Below, in pieces: positions 36,699-45,370 of a stretch of DNA of 64,000 nucleotides. The notes under the pieces are model-generated. The model was not told the DNA's origin. It made no database searches and saw nothing but the letters and a program-made list of their open reading frames with translations. Origin of the DNA: Bacteroidales bacterium (GTDB taxonomy: Bacteria; Bacteroidota; Bacteroidia; Bacteroidales; UBA932); contig JAFZQO010000006.1 of the NCBI GenBank assembly GCA_017620335.1, positions 62,001 through 126,000 of the forward strand, in the 5' to 3' direction. The first letter of the stretch is position 1. Each line of letters begins with the position of its first letter. The translations under genes and the position numbers were made by a program.

Positions 36699-38087
36699 AT
36701 GAAACGATTATACATACTGGCCGCTCTTTTTTGCGGCATCTTTTCCCAGTCTTTCGCCCAGATTTACGATTTCAGGACGTTCGAGCCTCTGATGGAGAGC
36801 CGTGACACCGCGGCCATCAGGAAAATGCTTGAATCCTGGGAGCCCAGGAACGCCGACTATTACGCCGCTGCATTCAATTCCCTGATACTTACTGCCGAGA
36901 GTTATGAGGACGCTATGCACAGTTTCGAAGTTGTCAGAGAGGGTATTGGGCTCTATCCCGATCGTCTTGACCTCAGGTTTGGTTTGATCCATACGCTTGT
37001 GATGGTGGAGGACTTTCCCTCTGCACTGTCTTGGATAGATGACGTCCTTGTACGGGATTCCGAAAACGGGGGACAGTGGCTGTGGATGAACGACGAGCCG
37101 GTGGATGACTGTCGCAACACGATTTTGTCCGGTATTGATGATTACCTTTCTGCAATACTTGACTCCGGAGACGAAGATATTGTATATCAATGGCTTGATA
37201 AAGCTTCTGAGGCTTATCCGTTCTATAGGAACGGTCTGTTGGTCATCAAGGGCCGGATGCTTTCGGGACAGTGGAAACAGGAAGAGGCGATGGCTGTCAT
37301 TCGGTCAATCCTGGAGGATGACCCGGAATATTACGGGGCCCTGTACGACCTGGCGTACCTTTCATATCTGAGGGGCGATTTCGATACGGCCATCGAGTAT
37401 TTCGGAAAAATCCTCCTGATTGAAGACGATGAGGATGAAAGGGCGTCGATATCCCGGAACATACTGATATGCGAGCAGGAGAAGGCCGATGAGCCCGTGC
37501 TGCCGGACATGGCTGAACTGGAGCGGATGGTGAAAGAAGACAGACCGCAGTATGATGCGCTCGTGGCCCGCTTCGAGGCTGCCGATTCGACCATGACGGA
37601 TGCGGACATACAGATGGTGTATTACGGATATGCGTTCACGGAGTCATATTCTCCCGCTTCCGATTACAAGACCATGGTCAACGCCCTTGTGGAGCAGGAC
37701 AAGCTCGATGAGGCGAAAAAAGTCGCCGAAGGCCTGCTGAAGAAGTATCCCGTGTCGCTGTGGCTGTTGAAACAGCTGTATTTCATCTCCCAGGACCTGG
37801 AAGAGGACAGCGATAATTATTATATCCGTTATGTCCGCCTGACGGACGGCATTGTCGCTTCCGGGAACGGCCGTTCGCCCGACATGGGCATACACGTGAT
37901 CTCCACTTCCGACGAATACGAGATCCTGGATTTTTTCCGTGCAAGGTCATTCGGGGGCCAGTCGCTCGTGGAGCATGACGGTTCCGCCTTTGACCGCATG
38001 GATTTCATCAATGATTTTGGCGACGCCGTAAGCCTCTACTTCAACGTCGACCTCCTCTTCCGTAAGTATAACGAAATATTCCAGTAA
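36699..38087 (+). CDS. Exported tetratricopeptide-like protein, probable DUF4919
   Basis: A 462-residue protein with a signal peptide (KRLYILAALFCGIFSQSFAQ, cleaved after SFA). The mature part is mostly helical with TPR-like units, for example ALYDLAYLSYLRGDFDTAIEYF near residue 225, and a C-terminal region (from about 280, with QMVYYGYAF) that resembles DUF4919 proteins of Bacteroidota. The ATG at 36699 is chosen because it gives the signal peptide; an upstream in-frame start at 36651 would bury it. Function unknown; such proteins act as periplasmic scaffolds. It is convergent with the next gene, seven bases apart. Confidence 0.7.
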   Translation: MKRLYILAALFCGIFSQSFAQIYDFRTFEPLMESRDTAAIRKMLESWEPRNADYYAAAFNSLILTAESYEDAMHSFEVVREGIGLYPDRLDLRFGLIHTLVMVEDFPSALSWIDDVLVRDSENGGQWLWMNDEPVDDCRNTILSGIDDYLSAILDSGDEDIVYQWLDKASEAYPFYRNGLLVIKGRMLSGQWKQEEAMAVIRSILEDDPEYYGALYDLAYLSYLRGDFDTAIEYFGKILLIEDDEDERASISRNILICEQEKADEPVLPDMAELERMVKEDRPQYDALVARFEAADSTMTDADIQMVYYGYAFTESYSPASDYKTMVNALVEQDKLDEAKKVAEGLLKKYPVSLWLLKQLYFISQDLEEDSDNYYIRYVRLTDGIVASGNGRSPDMGIHVISTSDEYEILDFFRARSFGGQSLVEHDGSAFDRMDFINDFGDAVSLYFNVDLLFRKYNEIFQ

Positions 38088-38094
38088 CGTGCGT

Positions 38095-38961
38095 TCAGCG
38101 CGCCATGGCAGCGGCGAAGAAGGCGGTGAGGCGGTCCTGGATATCGTAGAAACGGGGAGTCAGCACGCCTTCCCTGTCCAGGTGGAGCCTGTGACCTTTT
38201 TCCTGGCAGGGAACGTGGTCGCAGGGGATGCCGAGAGCCGCTGCCCTGTCGAAGACCGCCTTGGTACCGTAGACCGTACCTGCTGATTTCCTGTTGAGCG
38301 GGCAGCCTTTTTCGTAAGGCACCACCGGATCCTGGATAGACTGGAAGGAAACGATTGGTACCGAGGCGTTTTCAAGGACGGAAAGGTCGCGGACATATCC
38401 CCAGAGGTCGCCGACGGCGAGGATGCGGCAGCCTGCGGCCGGAGGGGCGTATGCCAGGCTGAGGGCCAGGGCCCCGCCGGCGCTCGTCCCGGCCACGAAG
38501 ACGCGCCCGGCATCAGCCTTGAGCCTGTCGTCCGACAAGAGGAAGGCCAAAGCCGCGCGGGCGTCCTCCAAGGCGTCGGCTTCCGCTGTGAGAAGACCGC
38601 TCTTTTTGATATGGAAGCCCATCCGATAGTCGATCGAGGCCGCTACATAGCCAAGCGAGGCGAAATGACGGCACCATTCCGTCTGGCCTTTCTCATTCTT
38701 GTTTCCGAACAGGAAACTCCCTCCGTGCATCATCAATAAAAGCGGTCTGCTGGAAGCCCCGTCACATTCAGGTGTGTAGATGTCCATCTTGAGTTCAAGT
38801 TCCTCCTGCGGTTTCAGCAACTTTGCCCAGTTGAGCGAAGGCTCGTCGAAACGGTCCGGCCCTTCGCTCCAGTACCCCTTCGCTTTTCGGTACACCACGT
38901 CACGCTCGACATTCACTCCGAATGCCGGGACTGTGTATCCGTTGTGTGAGTCATTTCCCAT
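38095..38961 (-). CDS. Alpha/beta hydrolase (carboxylesterase-like)
   Basis: A 288-residue hydrolase of the hormone-sensitive-lipase-like group. The oxyanion motif MMHGGSFLFG (near 82-91), nucleophile Ser in GTSAGGAL (near 160), Asp in QDPVVPY and His in EKGHRLHL form a complete triad. No signal peptide with the ATG at 38961; the open frame continues upstream through repeat DNA and a promoter, which argues against the longer form. Substrate unknown. The -7 box ends seven bases before the ATG. Confidence 0.8.
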   Translation of the reverse strand: MGNDSHNGYTVPAFGVNVERDVVYRKAKGYWSEGPDRFDEPSLNWAKLLKPQEELELKMDIYTPECDGASSRPLLLMMHGGSFLFGNKNEKGQTEWCRHFASLGYVAASIDYRMGFHIKKSGLLTAEADALEDARAALAFLLSDDRLKADAGRVFVAGTSAGGALALSLAYAPPAAGCRILAVGDLWGYVRDLSVLENASVPIVSFQSIQDPVVPYEKGCPLNRKSAGTVYGTKAVFDRAAALGIPCDHVPCQEKGHRLHLDREGVLTPRFYDIQDRLTAFFAAAMAR

Positions 38962-38968
38962 TCCGAAG

Positions 38969-38976
38969 CAAATATA
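38969..38976 (-). promoter_or_regulatory. -7 box of the hydrolase
   Basis: TATATTTG followed by C on the minus strand, seven bases before the ATG. The expected -33 region falls in the first tandem repeat unit. Confidence 0.55.
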
Positions 38977-38980
38977 GCCA

Positions 38981-39067
38981 TTTTGTGTGCAAAATCGCCC
39001 GGATCGCACACGGAATGGCATGGATGAAGGCTTTTGTGTGCGGAAACGCCCGAATCGCACACGGATG
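38981..39067. repeat. Tandem palindromes, 51-bp period
   Basis: Two copies of TTTTGTGTGC-N15-GCACACGGA start at 38981 and 39032, with GTGTGC/GCACAC arms and a related inner sequence containing CGCCCG. The start-to-start distance is 51 bases. The block fills the gap between the DMT transporter stop (39080) and the hydrolase promoter. Confidence 0.8.
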
Positions 39068-39079
39068 CTAAAGCCCGGG

Positions 39080-39955
39080 TCAGGAGAGCTGACGGTGGGA
39101 CTGGAGGGCGACGGAGATGACGATAAGTGTAAGGCCGGCCCAGAAGGAGAGGCCCACCTCGCGGGTCTCGCCGAATATCAGGGCCGCGAAGATGATGCTG
39201 TAGACCGGTTCCAGGTTGTATGTGACGTTGACCGTGAAAGGTTTCAGGTGCCTCAGGGCGTGGATCTGCAGCAGGAAGGGGATGATAGTGAAAACCGACC
39301 CCAGGAGGATGAGCGCAAGGAGGTCCTGTCGCGGCGGGAATGCCGGAAGGCCGGGATTGAGCCTGACATAGAACGGCATGCACAGGGCCAGGAAAGCCAC
39401 GCATCCGACCAGTTCGTATAACAGCATCGTGGCGCTGTCCTGACCGGTGGAGGCGGAGACACGGACGTTGAATATGGAAAAAAGGGAATAGACGGCAGCG
39501 GAAAGGAGCCCGAGGGCTATGCCGAGCCGGTAACGGATGTCAAGGGTGAAGATCAGGAGGATGCCCGCTATCGCTATGAAGCTGATGAAGAAGTCTTTCC
39601 AGGAAAGCCGGTGACGGTTAAGGAGAGGGTCGAATATGGCCGTGAAGAAACAGGAGGTGGCAATGCAGGCGACGCCGACGGAGACATTCGAGGCCTTGAT
39701 GCTGGCGAAGAACGCCACCCAGTGTATGCCGAGCAGCGCGCCGCAGAATGCAATCCTGAGGATGGAGGCGGCGCCCACGCGGTGCAGCCGGCGCGAAAGC
39801 GCCAGCACCGCGGCCAGGGCCGCCAGCGCCACCATGGACCGGTACCAGACCAGCGGCAGGCCGCCCAATGAAATGATCCTGCCGAATATCCCGGTCCATC
39901 CTGCGAGGAAGACGGCGATATGCAGCAGGATCAATGTCCTGGAACGCTGTTTCAC
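39080..39955 (-). CDS. DMT-superfamily (EamA) transporter
   Basis: A 291-residue protein with ten hydrophobic helices in two EamA repeats (about 5-130 and 145-280), typical of metabolite exporters of the drug/metabolite superfamily. The second repeat ends with LEPVYSIIFAALIFGE, the usual conserved helix. The start is a GTG at 39955, five bases after the stop of the isochorismatase-family gene; a longer frame to 40099 would read through that gene and has a non-hydrophobic, low-quality N-terminus. The two genes form an operon. Substrate unknown. Confidence 0.82.
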   Translation of the reverse strand: MKQRSRTLILLHIAVFLAGWTGIFGRIISLGGLPLVWYRSMVALAALAAVLALSRRLHRVGAASILRIAFCGALLGIHWVAFFASIKASNVSVGVACIATSCFFTAIFDPLLNRHRLSWKDFFISFIAIAGILLIFTLDIRYRLGIALGLLSAAVYSLFSIFNVRVSASTGQDSATMLLYELVGCVAFLALCMPFYVRLNPGLPAFPPRQDLLALILLGSVFTIIPFLLQIHALRHLKPFTVNVTYNLEPVYSIIFAALIFGETREVGLSFWAGLTLIVISVALQSHRQLS

Positions 39956-39959
39956 GCGC

Positions 39960-40541
39960 TTATGCCTTCGGGAAGGCTGCGATAAGCTCGTCGTCGGTGT
40001 ATGCGTCGGCGCCGTAGCAGGTCTTGAGATATGCGATGCCGTAGGTGTAGTCCTCCTCGGTGAACGAGTCGGTGGCTTCCTTGGCGACCACCACGTCATA
40101 ACCGAGCATGTAAGCGTCGGCGGAAGTGTGGCGGACGCACATGTGGGCGTGAAGTCCGGTCATGATGACGGTATTGACGCCAAGCTCCTTGAGCAGGATG
40201 TCGAGGTCGGTCTGGAAGAATCCGCTGTAGCGGCGCTTCGGAACAACATAGTCCTTGTCACAGAGATTGAGTTCGGGAATGACCTCCGCGCCCGGGGTGC
40301 CGACGAGGGCGTGGTCGCCCCAGAGGGCAAGCTCGCGGTCGATCTTGGGAAGGTGGCAGTCGTTGCAGAAGATAACCGGGACGCCGGCTTTGCGGGCTGC
40401 GTCGAGGAGGCGTGCCGTGGCGGGGACGATCGCTTTGCCCCTGTCGCATGCGAGCGCACCGTAAACGAAATCCTGAAGCATGTCGACGACCAGCACGGCG
40501 GCGTGGTCGAGGACCAATGGTTTCCTGTCTGAATTTTCCAT
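39960..40541 (-). CDS. Isochorismatase-family cysteine hydrolase
   Basis: A 193-residue hydrolase of the nicotinamidase/isochorismatase fold. The triad is visible as Asp in VVDMLQDFV (near residue 20), Lys in PKRRYSGFF (near 102) and Cys in HAHMCVRHTSADAY (near 134). The metal-site pattern of nicotinamidases (DxHxxxxxH) is not evident, and the Cys motif HAHMCV differs from the common TDxCV, so isochorismatase-like amide or ester hydrolysis is more likely than nicotinamidase. Upstream of a DMT transporter in the same operon. Confidence 0.8.
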   Translation of the reverse strand: MENSDRKPLVLDHAAVLVVDMLQDFVYGALACDRGKAIVPATARLLDAARKAGVPVIFCNDCHLPKIDRELALWGDHALVGTPGAEVIPELNLCDKDYVVPKRRYSGFFQTDLDILLKELGVNTVIMTGLHAHMCVRHTSADAYMLGYDVVVAKEATDSFTEEDYTYGIAYLKTCYGADAYTDDELIAAFPKA

Positions 40542-40565
40542 GTTCTAATCAGTTGAAGATAAGTG

Positions 40566-40593
40566 CAAACAATCGTTTGCCGCGCTAAGTTAG
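40566..40593 (-). promoter_or_regulatory. Promoter and candidate operator of the isochorismatase-DMT operon
   Basis: TAACTTAG on the minus strand (complement of 40586-40593) is followed at the likely transcription start by a 16-base palindrome GCAAAC-AATC-GTTTGC (40566-40581). The palindrome's position suits a repressor site, but no regulator gene is adjacent. Confidence 0.5.
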
Positions 40594-40606
40594 TGAAAAT
40601 AGTTGT

Positions 40607-40636
40607 TTGATTTCTTATTTCAATATATTATTTTTG
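40607..40636 (+). promoter_or_regulatory. Promoter of the small esterase-like gene
   Basis: TTTG (40607-40610), 18 bases, then TATTTTTG (40629-40636). The gene starts 28 bases later. Confidence 0.7.
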
Positions 40637-40663
40637 TAATAGTCTATCGTAAAGGGCCCGGGA

Positions 40664-41332
40664 ATGCTTCAGACGCGTATATATCACTCTCTTCAGTTCG
40701 ACATCGCCACGGCGGATTCCGACGCCGTCTGCTATATACTCATGCCCGAACTCCCCACAAGGGAGTCGTTGAAGTGGCTTGACGACATGTCCGCCCGTTT
40801 CTCATGCAACCTCGTGTTCGTGACAGGTTTCGACTGGGACGACGATTTCTCTCCCTGGCCCGCGGAAGGTCTGAAGAAAGGGGAGTGGTTCAAAGGCAGC
40901 GCTGGGATGACGCTTTCGGAACTGCAGTCCGACTATTTCCCTTTCCTGGAGCCTCTCCTTAAGCTTTCATCGCCGAAGCGTTCGCTCGTCGGCATCTCGC
41001 TTTCCGGACTGTTCGCCGTCTGGGCGGCGCACAAGACCGACGCCTTCACGGCCGTCGCTTCGGTGTCCGGCTCGATGTGGTACGACAATTTCCCCGAATG
41101 GGTATCCAAGCACAGGCTGTCCGACAGCATCACCAATGTCTATCTTTCGCTTGGAGAACGTGAGAAGAATGCAAAAAGCACCCGCATCGCCCGTATCGAG
41201 GACGCGACCCGCGAGGTGAGCGATACGCTCGCTGCACAGGATGTCCAGGTGGTCTTCGAACTCAATCCCGGCTCGCATTTCTCCTCGCCGCTGCCGCGCC
41301 TGGAGAAAGCGCTCGCCGCCATCCTTGCCTAA
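40664..41332 (+). CDS. Cytoplasmic alpha/beta hydrolase, putative esterase family
   Basis: A 222-residue protein resembling the serine esterase family that includes Fes/IroE and CE1-like enzymes. The nucleophile Ser is in LVGISLSGLFA near residue 112, and a His in NPGSHFSSPLP near 206 fits the triad. There is no signal peptide, so it probably acts inside the cell. No siderophore or polysaccharide genes adjoin it. Its stop lies five bases from that of the convergent methyltransferase. Confidence 0.7.
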   Translation: MLQTRIYHSLQFDIATADSDAVCYILMPELPTRESLKWLDDMSARFSCNLVFVTGFDWDDDFSPWPAEGLKKGEWFKGSAGMTLSELQSDYFPFLEPLLKLSSPKRSLVGISLSGLFAVWAAHKTDAFTAVASVSGSMWYDNFPEWVSKHRLSDSITNVYLSLGEREKNAKSTRIARIEDATREVSDTLAAQDVQVVFELNPGSHFSSPLPRLEKALAAILA

Positions 41333-41337
41333 GCCCT

Positions 41338-42273
41338 TCAAGAGTTCCTTTCCCTGAAATACACCCCGTCGTAGCCCTGGATGCGCTTGTCCGTGTCCGC
41401 GAGCATCAGCCGTTTCGCGGCCACGAGACAATAGTCCCTGTCTATCTCCACCCCGACAAAATGCCGGCCGAGCTTCTTCGCCGTCACGCAGGCGGAGCCG
41501 CTGCCGGCGAAAGGCTCGAAGACCACGCCTCCGGGCGGGCAGGACGCGAGGATAAGCTTTGCCATGAGCTTTTCAGGTTTCTGCGCGGGATGCTCGGTAT
41601 TCTCGGGCATGGACCAGAAAGGTACGCTGATGTCATCCCAGAAATTGGACGGGCACGTCAGCCTGGAAGGCCCTTCCGGAGTATCTTCCCAATCTTTAGG
41701 GACACCGTTTTCACGATATGGGGCGATGACGCGCCTCCTGAGCTTGACCGCCTCCAGGTCGAACCAGTAATGTCCCGGTGCCTTGACTCCGAACCATATG
41801 TCTTCCATGCCGTTCTTCCAGTTGGCGGCTGCCCCGCGGCCCTTCTCCCTCTGCCAGGTGATGCGGTTCATCACCGTGAGTTCCTCCTCCATGACCCTCT
41901 GGATGGACGACGAGCTCCGCCAGTCGCCGCAGAGATAGAGCGACCCGTCGGGTTTCAGTTTAGTGCAGAGCCCGTGGAACCAGGTCCGGAGATAATCCTC
42001 GTAGCGTTCGCTGGACATGGCGGAGAAACCGGTGGAGCCGAACCTCTTGCTGAGATTGTACGGCGGATCCGCGATTATCAGGTCCGCGAAAGAGTCGGGA
42101 AGGAGTCCCAGGACCTCCATGAGGTCGCCGTTGACCAGGGTGTCGGCGAATGACAGGCTTCCGCCGGAAAGGTCGGAAGGCGTGAGGATCCCGGGGCCGA
42201 GCATCCTTGCCTCGGACTCCGACACCGTGATGGTTTTGTTCCTTTTAGAGCGTTTTGCGGTCAATTCGGACAT
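41338..42273 (-). CDS. Orphan DNA methyltransferase (beta class, N6-adenine or N4-cytosine)
   Basis: A 311-residue AdoMet-dependent DNA methylase. Catalytic motif IV is DPPYNL near residue 69, and motif I (FEPFAGSGSA) comes later, near 266; catalytic before AdoMet-binding motif is the beta-class order. The C-terminal GVEIDRDYCLVAAKRL helps complete the cofactor fold. DPPY favours adenine but does not exclude N4-cytosine. No restriction endonuclease, specificity subunit or phage gene lies beside it, so it is a solitary methylase, probably epigenetic or a relic of a restriction system. Target sequence cannot be predicted. Confidence 0.85.
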   Translation of the reverse strand: MSELTAKRSKRNKTITVSESEARMLGPGILTPSDLSGGSLSFADTLVNGDLMEVLGLLPDSFADLIIADPPYNLSKRFGSTGFSAMSSERYEDYLRTWFHGLCTKLKPDGSLYLCGDWRSSSSIQRVMEEELTVMNRITWQREKGRGAAANWKNGMEDIWFGVKAPGHYWFDLEAVKLRRRVIAPYRENGVPKDWEDTPEGPSRLTCPSNFWDDISVPFWSMPENTEHPAQKPEKLMAKLILASCPPGGVVFEPFAGSGSACVTAKKLGRHFVGVEIDRDYCLVAAKRLMLADTDKRIQGYDGVYFRERNS

Positions 42274-42293
42274 GATACTGGAAACTACAGATA

Positions 42294-42301
42294 CAAATTT
42301 A
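42294..42301 (-). promoter_or_regulatory. -7 box of the DNA methyltransferase
   Basis: TAAATTTG on the minus strand, 20 bases before the ATG. The neighbouring stretch 42302-42487 has no gene or RNA that I can support; a 16-codon frame at 42341-42391 lacks any supporting feature. Confidence 0.55.
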
Positions 42302-42487
42302 GGAGTTTTTTCGTAACTTCGTGCACACAGTACAGAGGCCCATGAACAAGCCTGTTGGCCACAGGAGCCAATTTATAGCCTTTCTAAATTAGATTTTAAA
42401 TAAGCTATTGCGTGTCAGCGCGTTAAACGTCTTTGTTGATTGTACTGTTAATAACTTTTAAAAGAAAATTCCAAAATATGCGCAAAA

Positions 42488-42510
42488 CCTTCCTAATTTT
42501 GTAAGGAAGG
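42488..42510 (+). promoter_or_regulatory. nrdD promoter with palindrome over the -7 box
   Basis: TAATTTTG (42494-42501) is a -7 box. It is centred in an inverted repeat CCTTCC (42488-42493) / GGAAGG (42505-42510), so a dimeric regulator bound here would block RNA polymerase. The -33 region is not clear. The known NrdR-box consensus is not recognised. Confidence 0.5.
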
Positions 42511-42558
42511 GACGCGTCGCCCTCACCGGGCGGCGCGTCTTTACTGACCACGCGTCCC
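42509..42558 (+). promoter_or_regulatory. Alternative hairpins in the nrdD leader
   Basis: GACGCGTCGCCC (42511-42522) pairs with GGGCGGCGCGTC (42528-42539), twelve pairs with one G-U, followed by only TTT. The same 5' arm can instead pair through GGGACGCGT (42509-42517) with ACGCGTCCC (42550-42558), nine perfect pairs. The two folds exclude each other. The structure lies between the promoter and the nrdD ATG (42591). Confidence 0.55.
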
Positions 42559-42590
42559 GAGAAGATAATACAAAAACAGAAACATACACC

Positions 42591-44765
42591 ATGGAAGTTC
42601 GCAAAACCAATGGCTCCTTCGAGGAGTTCGACCGGGAAAAACTGATGAACGGTATCCGGCTGGCCTATGTGACTACAGGCCAGCCGTGTCCCGAGGATGT
42701 CGTCGTCTCTATCGTCGACAACCTTTACACTTACGACAAGATGTCCAGCCAGGAGATCCGCCGCCAGGTGGTCGAGTCGCTCATGTCCATCAACAAGAAA
42801 GTTGCGCTTGAGTACATCGAGACCTTCGACCGCGGCATGGACCTCCGCAAGAAGAACGACTTCATCAAGGACTACATCAAGGCCTCCAACGCCGCAACAG
42901 GCTCCAAGTTCGACTCAAACGCCAACATCACGCACAAGAACATCGTGACCCTCGGCAACGAGCTGTACAAGGAGAACAACATCAAGCAGAACCGCTACAT
43001 CATGCAGGACAAGATCAAGTCCCTGTACGGCCGTGCGCTCGCCCAGCAGTACATCAACGACCTGGAGTCCCACGTCCTGTACAAGCACGACGAGAGCGGC
43101 ACTCCGGGATATCCCTACTGCGTGGCCATCACCATGTATCCTTTCCTCGTATCCGGCCTCCGCGAGCTCGGCGGCGTCTCCATCGCCCCGACCGACCTCA
43201 AGTCATTCTGCGGCGAGTTCATCAACCTGGTCTATTCGGTTTCCTCACAGTTCATGGGCGCCGTCGCGACCCCCGAGTTCCTGATGTACCTCGACTACTT
43301 CATCCGCAAGGACTACGGCGACGACTACATCAACAGGCTCGACAGCGTGGTGGAGAACAACACCAAGCAGCGCACCCTGCTCAAGGTCATCGACAACTGC
43401 TTCCAGCAGGTGGTCCACTCCATGAACATGCCGGCCGGCAACCGCGGCTACCAGACCGTGTTCTGGAACATCGGCTATTTCGACAAGCCGTACTTCGACG
43501 GAGTCTTCGGCGATTTCCGCTTCCCTGACGGCACCGCACCGATCTGGGAGACCCTCTCCTGGCTCCAGAAGCATTTCATGCAGTGGTTCAACGAGGAGCG
43601 CAACCACTACATCCTGACCTTCCCGGTCGAGACCATGGCCCTCCTTACCGACGGCGGCAACGACTACGCCGACAAGGAGTACGCCGACTTCACCGCCGAG
43701 ATGTGGGCCAAGGGACACAGCTTCTTCTGCTACATCTCCAACAGCCCCGACAGCCTCGCGAGCTGCTGCCGCCTGCGCAACGAGATCCAGAAGGACGACG
43801 GCCACAACCACACCACGCACCAGTATTCCATGGGTACCGCCTCCGTGGCCACCGGCTCCAAGTCCGTCATGACCATCAATCTCAACCGCCTCATCCAGGA
43901 CGCCGCCCGCAAGTATTTCCGCCAGGAGGAAGGCGAGAACCTCACCCCCGGCAAGCCGCTCAGGAGGGACCAGTACGACAAGGACCTCATGTATGCGTAC
44001 ATCCGCGAGGCCGTGACCGAGGAGACCGTCCGCGTGCACAAGTACCAGACCGCCTTCAACGAGATCATCAAGGACTTCCTCAAGGCCGACATGCTCGACG
44101 TCTACCGCGCCGGTTTCATCGACATGCGCAAGCAGTACCTCACCGTCGGCGTCAACGGCCTGACCGACGCCGCCGAGTTCCTCGGGCTGGAGGTGTCGCC
44201 CAATCCCGAGTACAGGGAGTTCGTCAACGCCCTCCTTGAGACCATCAACATCGCCAACAGGAAGGACAGGACCAAGGACTGCATGTTCAACACCGAGTTC
44301 GTTCCCGGCGAGAACCTTTCCGGAAAGAACTACAAGTGGGACAAGAAGGACGGCTACTTCGTGTCGCCCAAGCACAACATGTACAGCTCCTACTTCTACA
44401 ATCCGGAGGACGAGAGCCTGTCCATGATCGACAAGTTCAAGCTCCACGGAGAGGATTTCGTGAAGTATCTCGACGGAGGTTCGGCCCTTCACATGAACAT
44501 CGCCGAGCATCTCAGCAAGGACCAGTACCGCAGGCTCCTGAACACCGCCGCCCACTACGGCACCAACTACTTCACCTTCAACTGCCGCAACACGGTCTGC
44601 AACGACTGCGGATACATCAGCAAGGACACCCTCAGCGTCTGCCCCAAGTGCGGCAGCAGCAACCTCGACTACCTGACGCGCGTCATCGGTTACCTCAAGC
44701 GCATATCCTCGTTCAGCGAGATGCGTCAGGAGGAGGCCCACCAGCGCTTCTACATCGAGAGATGA
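42591..44765 (+). CDS. nrdD: Anaerobic ribonucleoside-triphosphate reductase
   Basis: A 724-residue class III reductase making deoxyribonucleotides without oxygen. An ATP-cone allosteric domain is at about 1-90 (MEVRKTNGSFEEFDREKL). The C-terminal zinc site has CNDCG and CPKCG, and the glycyl-radical motif RVIGYL places the radical Gly near residue 699. The finger-loop and barrel region lies between. Overlap of the stop with nrdG (ATGA) couples it to its activase. Evidence of an anaerobic lifestyle. Confidence 0.95.
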   Translation: MEVRKTNGSFEEFDREKLMNGIRLAYVTTGQPCPEDVVVSIVDNLYTYDKMSSQEIRRQVVESLMSINKKVALEYIETFDRGMDLRKKNDFIKDYIKASNAATGSKFDSNANITHKNIVTLGNELYKENNIKQNRYIMQDKIKSLYGRALAQQYINDLESHVLYKHDESGTPGYPYCVAITMYPFLVSGLRELGGVSIAPTDLKSFCGEFINLVYSVSSQFMGAVATPEFLMYLDYFIRKDYGDDYINRLDSVVENNTKQRTLLKVIDNCFQQVVHSMNMPAGNRGYQTVFWNIGYFDKPYFDGVFGDFRFPDGTAPIWETLSWLQKHFMQWFNEERNHYILTFPVETMALLTDGGNDYADKEYADFTAEMWAKGHSFFCYISNSPDSLASCCRLRNEIQKDDGHNHTTHQYSMGTASVATGSKSVMTINLNRLIQDAARKYFRQEEGENLTPGKPLRRDQYDKDLMYAYIREAVTEETVRVHKYQTAFNEIIKDFLKADMLDVYRAGFIDMRKQYLTVGVNGLTDAAEFLGLEVSPNPEYREFVNALLETINIANRKDRTKDCMFNTEFVPGENLSGKNYKWDKKDGYFVSPKHNMYSSYFYNPEDESLSMIDKFKLHGEDFVKYLDGGSALHMNIAEHLSKDQYRRLLNTAAHYGTNYFTFNCRNTVCNDCGYISKDTLSVCPKCGSSNLDYLTRVIGYLKRISSFSEMRQEEAHQRFYIER

Positions 44766-45289
44766 TCAAGTACGTCCCGGAGATGACCTCCGTCGTGATG
44801 GAGGAGATACCCGACCGCGTTACCCTGGCAGTGGACATATCCAACTGCCGGGGTAACTGCATAGGGTGTCACTCGCCGTTCCTGAAAGAAGATGTCGGCG
44901 AGGAGCTCACGCCCTCGGTCATCGACTCACTGGTCGAGGCCAACTTCGGCATTGACTGCTTCCTCTTCCTCGGGGAGGGGAGGGATCCGGAAAGGCTGCT
45001 CGAGCTCGCCGCCCACGTCAGGTCGCTGGGCCTCATACCCGCACTGTACAGCGGCAGAAGGGAAGTGGACGGCAATTTCTGGGAGTATTTCGACTATCTC
45101 AAAGTCGGCCCTTATATCCCCGAGCAGGGACCTCTGAACAATCCCGGGACCAATCAGAGGCTGTACCGCGTCCTTGGCGCGGATGAAAAGGCCCCGGAGG
45201 GAGCCGAGTTCCGCATGCGGGCCTCCGGCCGCCGCTTCATCGACATCACCCCTCGTTTCTGGCACCGCGGCCTGGAGGCGCAGAAATGA
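44762..45289 (+). CDS. nrdG: Anaerobic ribonucleotide reductase activating protein
   Basis: A 175-residue radical-SAM enzyme that installs the glycyl radical on NrdD. The cluster motif CRGNCIGC (C-x3-C-x2-C) lies at residues 29-36. The long upstream extension of the frame lies inside nrdD; the ATG at 44762 is the coupled start. A promoter for the next operon follows within 27 bases of its stop. Confidence 0.93.
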   Translation: MIKYVPEMTSVVMEEIPDRVTLAVDISNCRGNCIGCHSPFLKEDVGEELTPSVIDSLVEANFGIDCFLFLGEGRDPERLLELAAHVRSLGLIPALYSGRREVDGNFWEYFDYLKVGPYIPEQGPLNNPGTNQRLYRVLGADEKAPEGAEFRMRASGRRFIDITPRFWHRGLEAQK

Positions 45290-45315
45290 ATCTTTCCGAA
45301 AATTCCTTCGGAATA

Positions 45316-45346
45316 TTTTGGTTTTTAAAAATTTTTTCTAACTTTG
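45316..45346 (+). promoter_or_regulatory. glnN operon promoter
   Basis: TTTTG (45316-45320), 18 bases, then TAACTTTG (45339-45346), a strong Bacteroidota promoter. Transcription should begin near 45351, leaving a leader of about 190 bases before glnN. Confidence 0.8.
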
Positions 45347-45370
45347 TAAGCAGTTGGTTAGAGAACAGAT

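Noticed and set aside
42341-42391. A 16-codon ORF upstream of nrdD as a leader peptide
   Set aside because: No run of one amino acid, no clear promoter for it, and it lies before the nrdD -7 box.
43245-44741. A 498-codon minus-strand frame opposite nrdD
   Set aside because: Antisense shadow with Val/Gly/His-rich composition.
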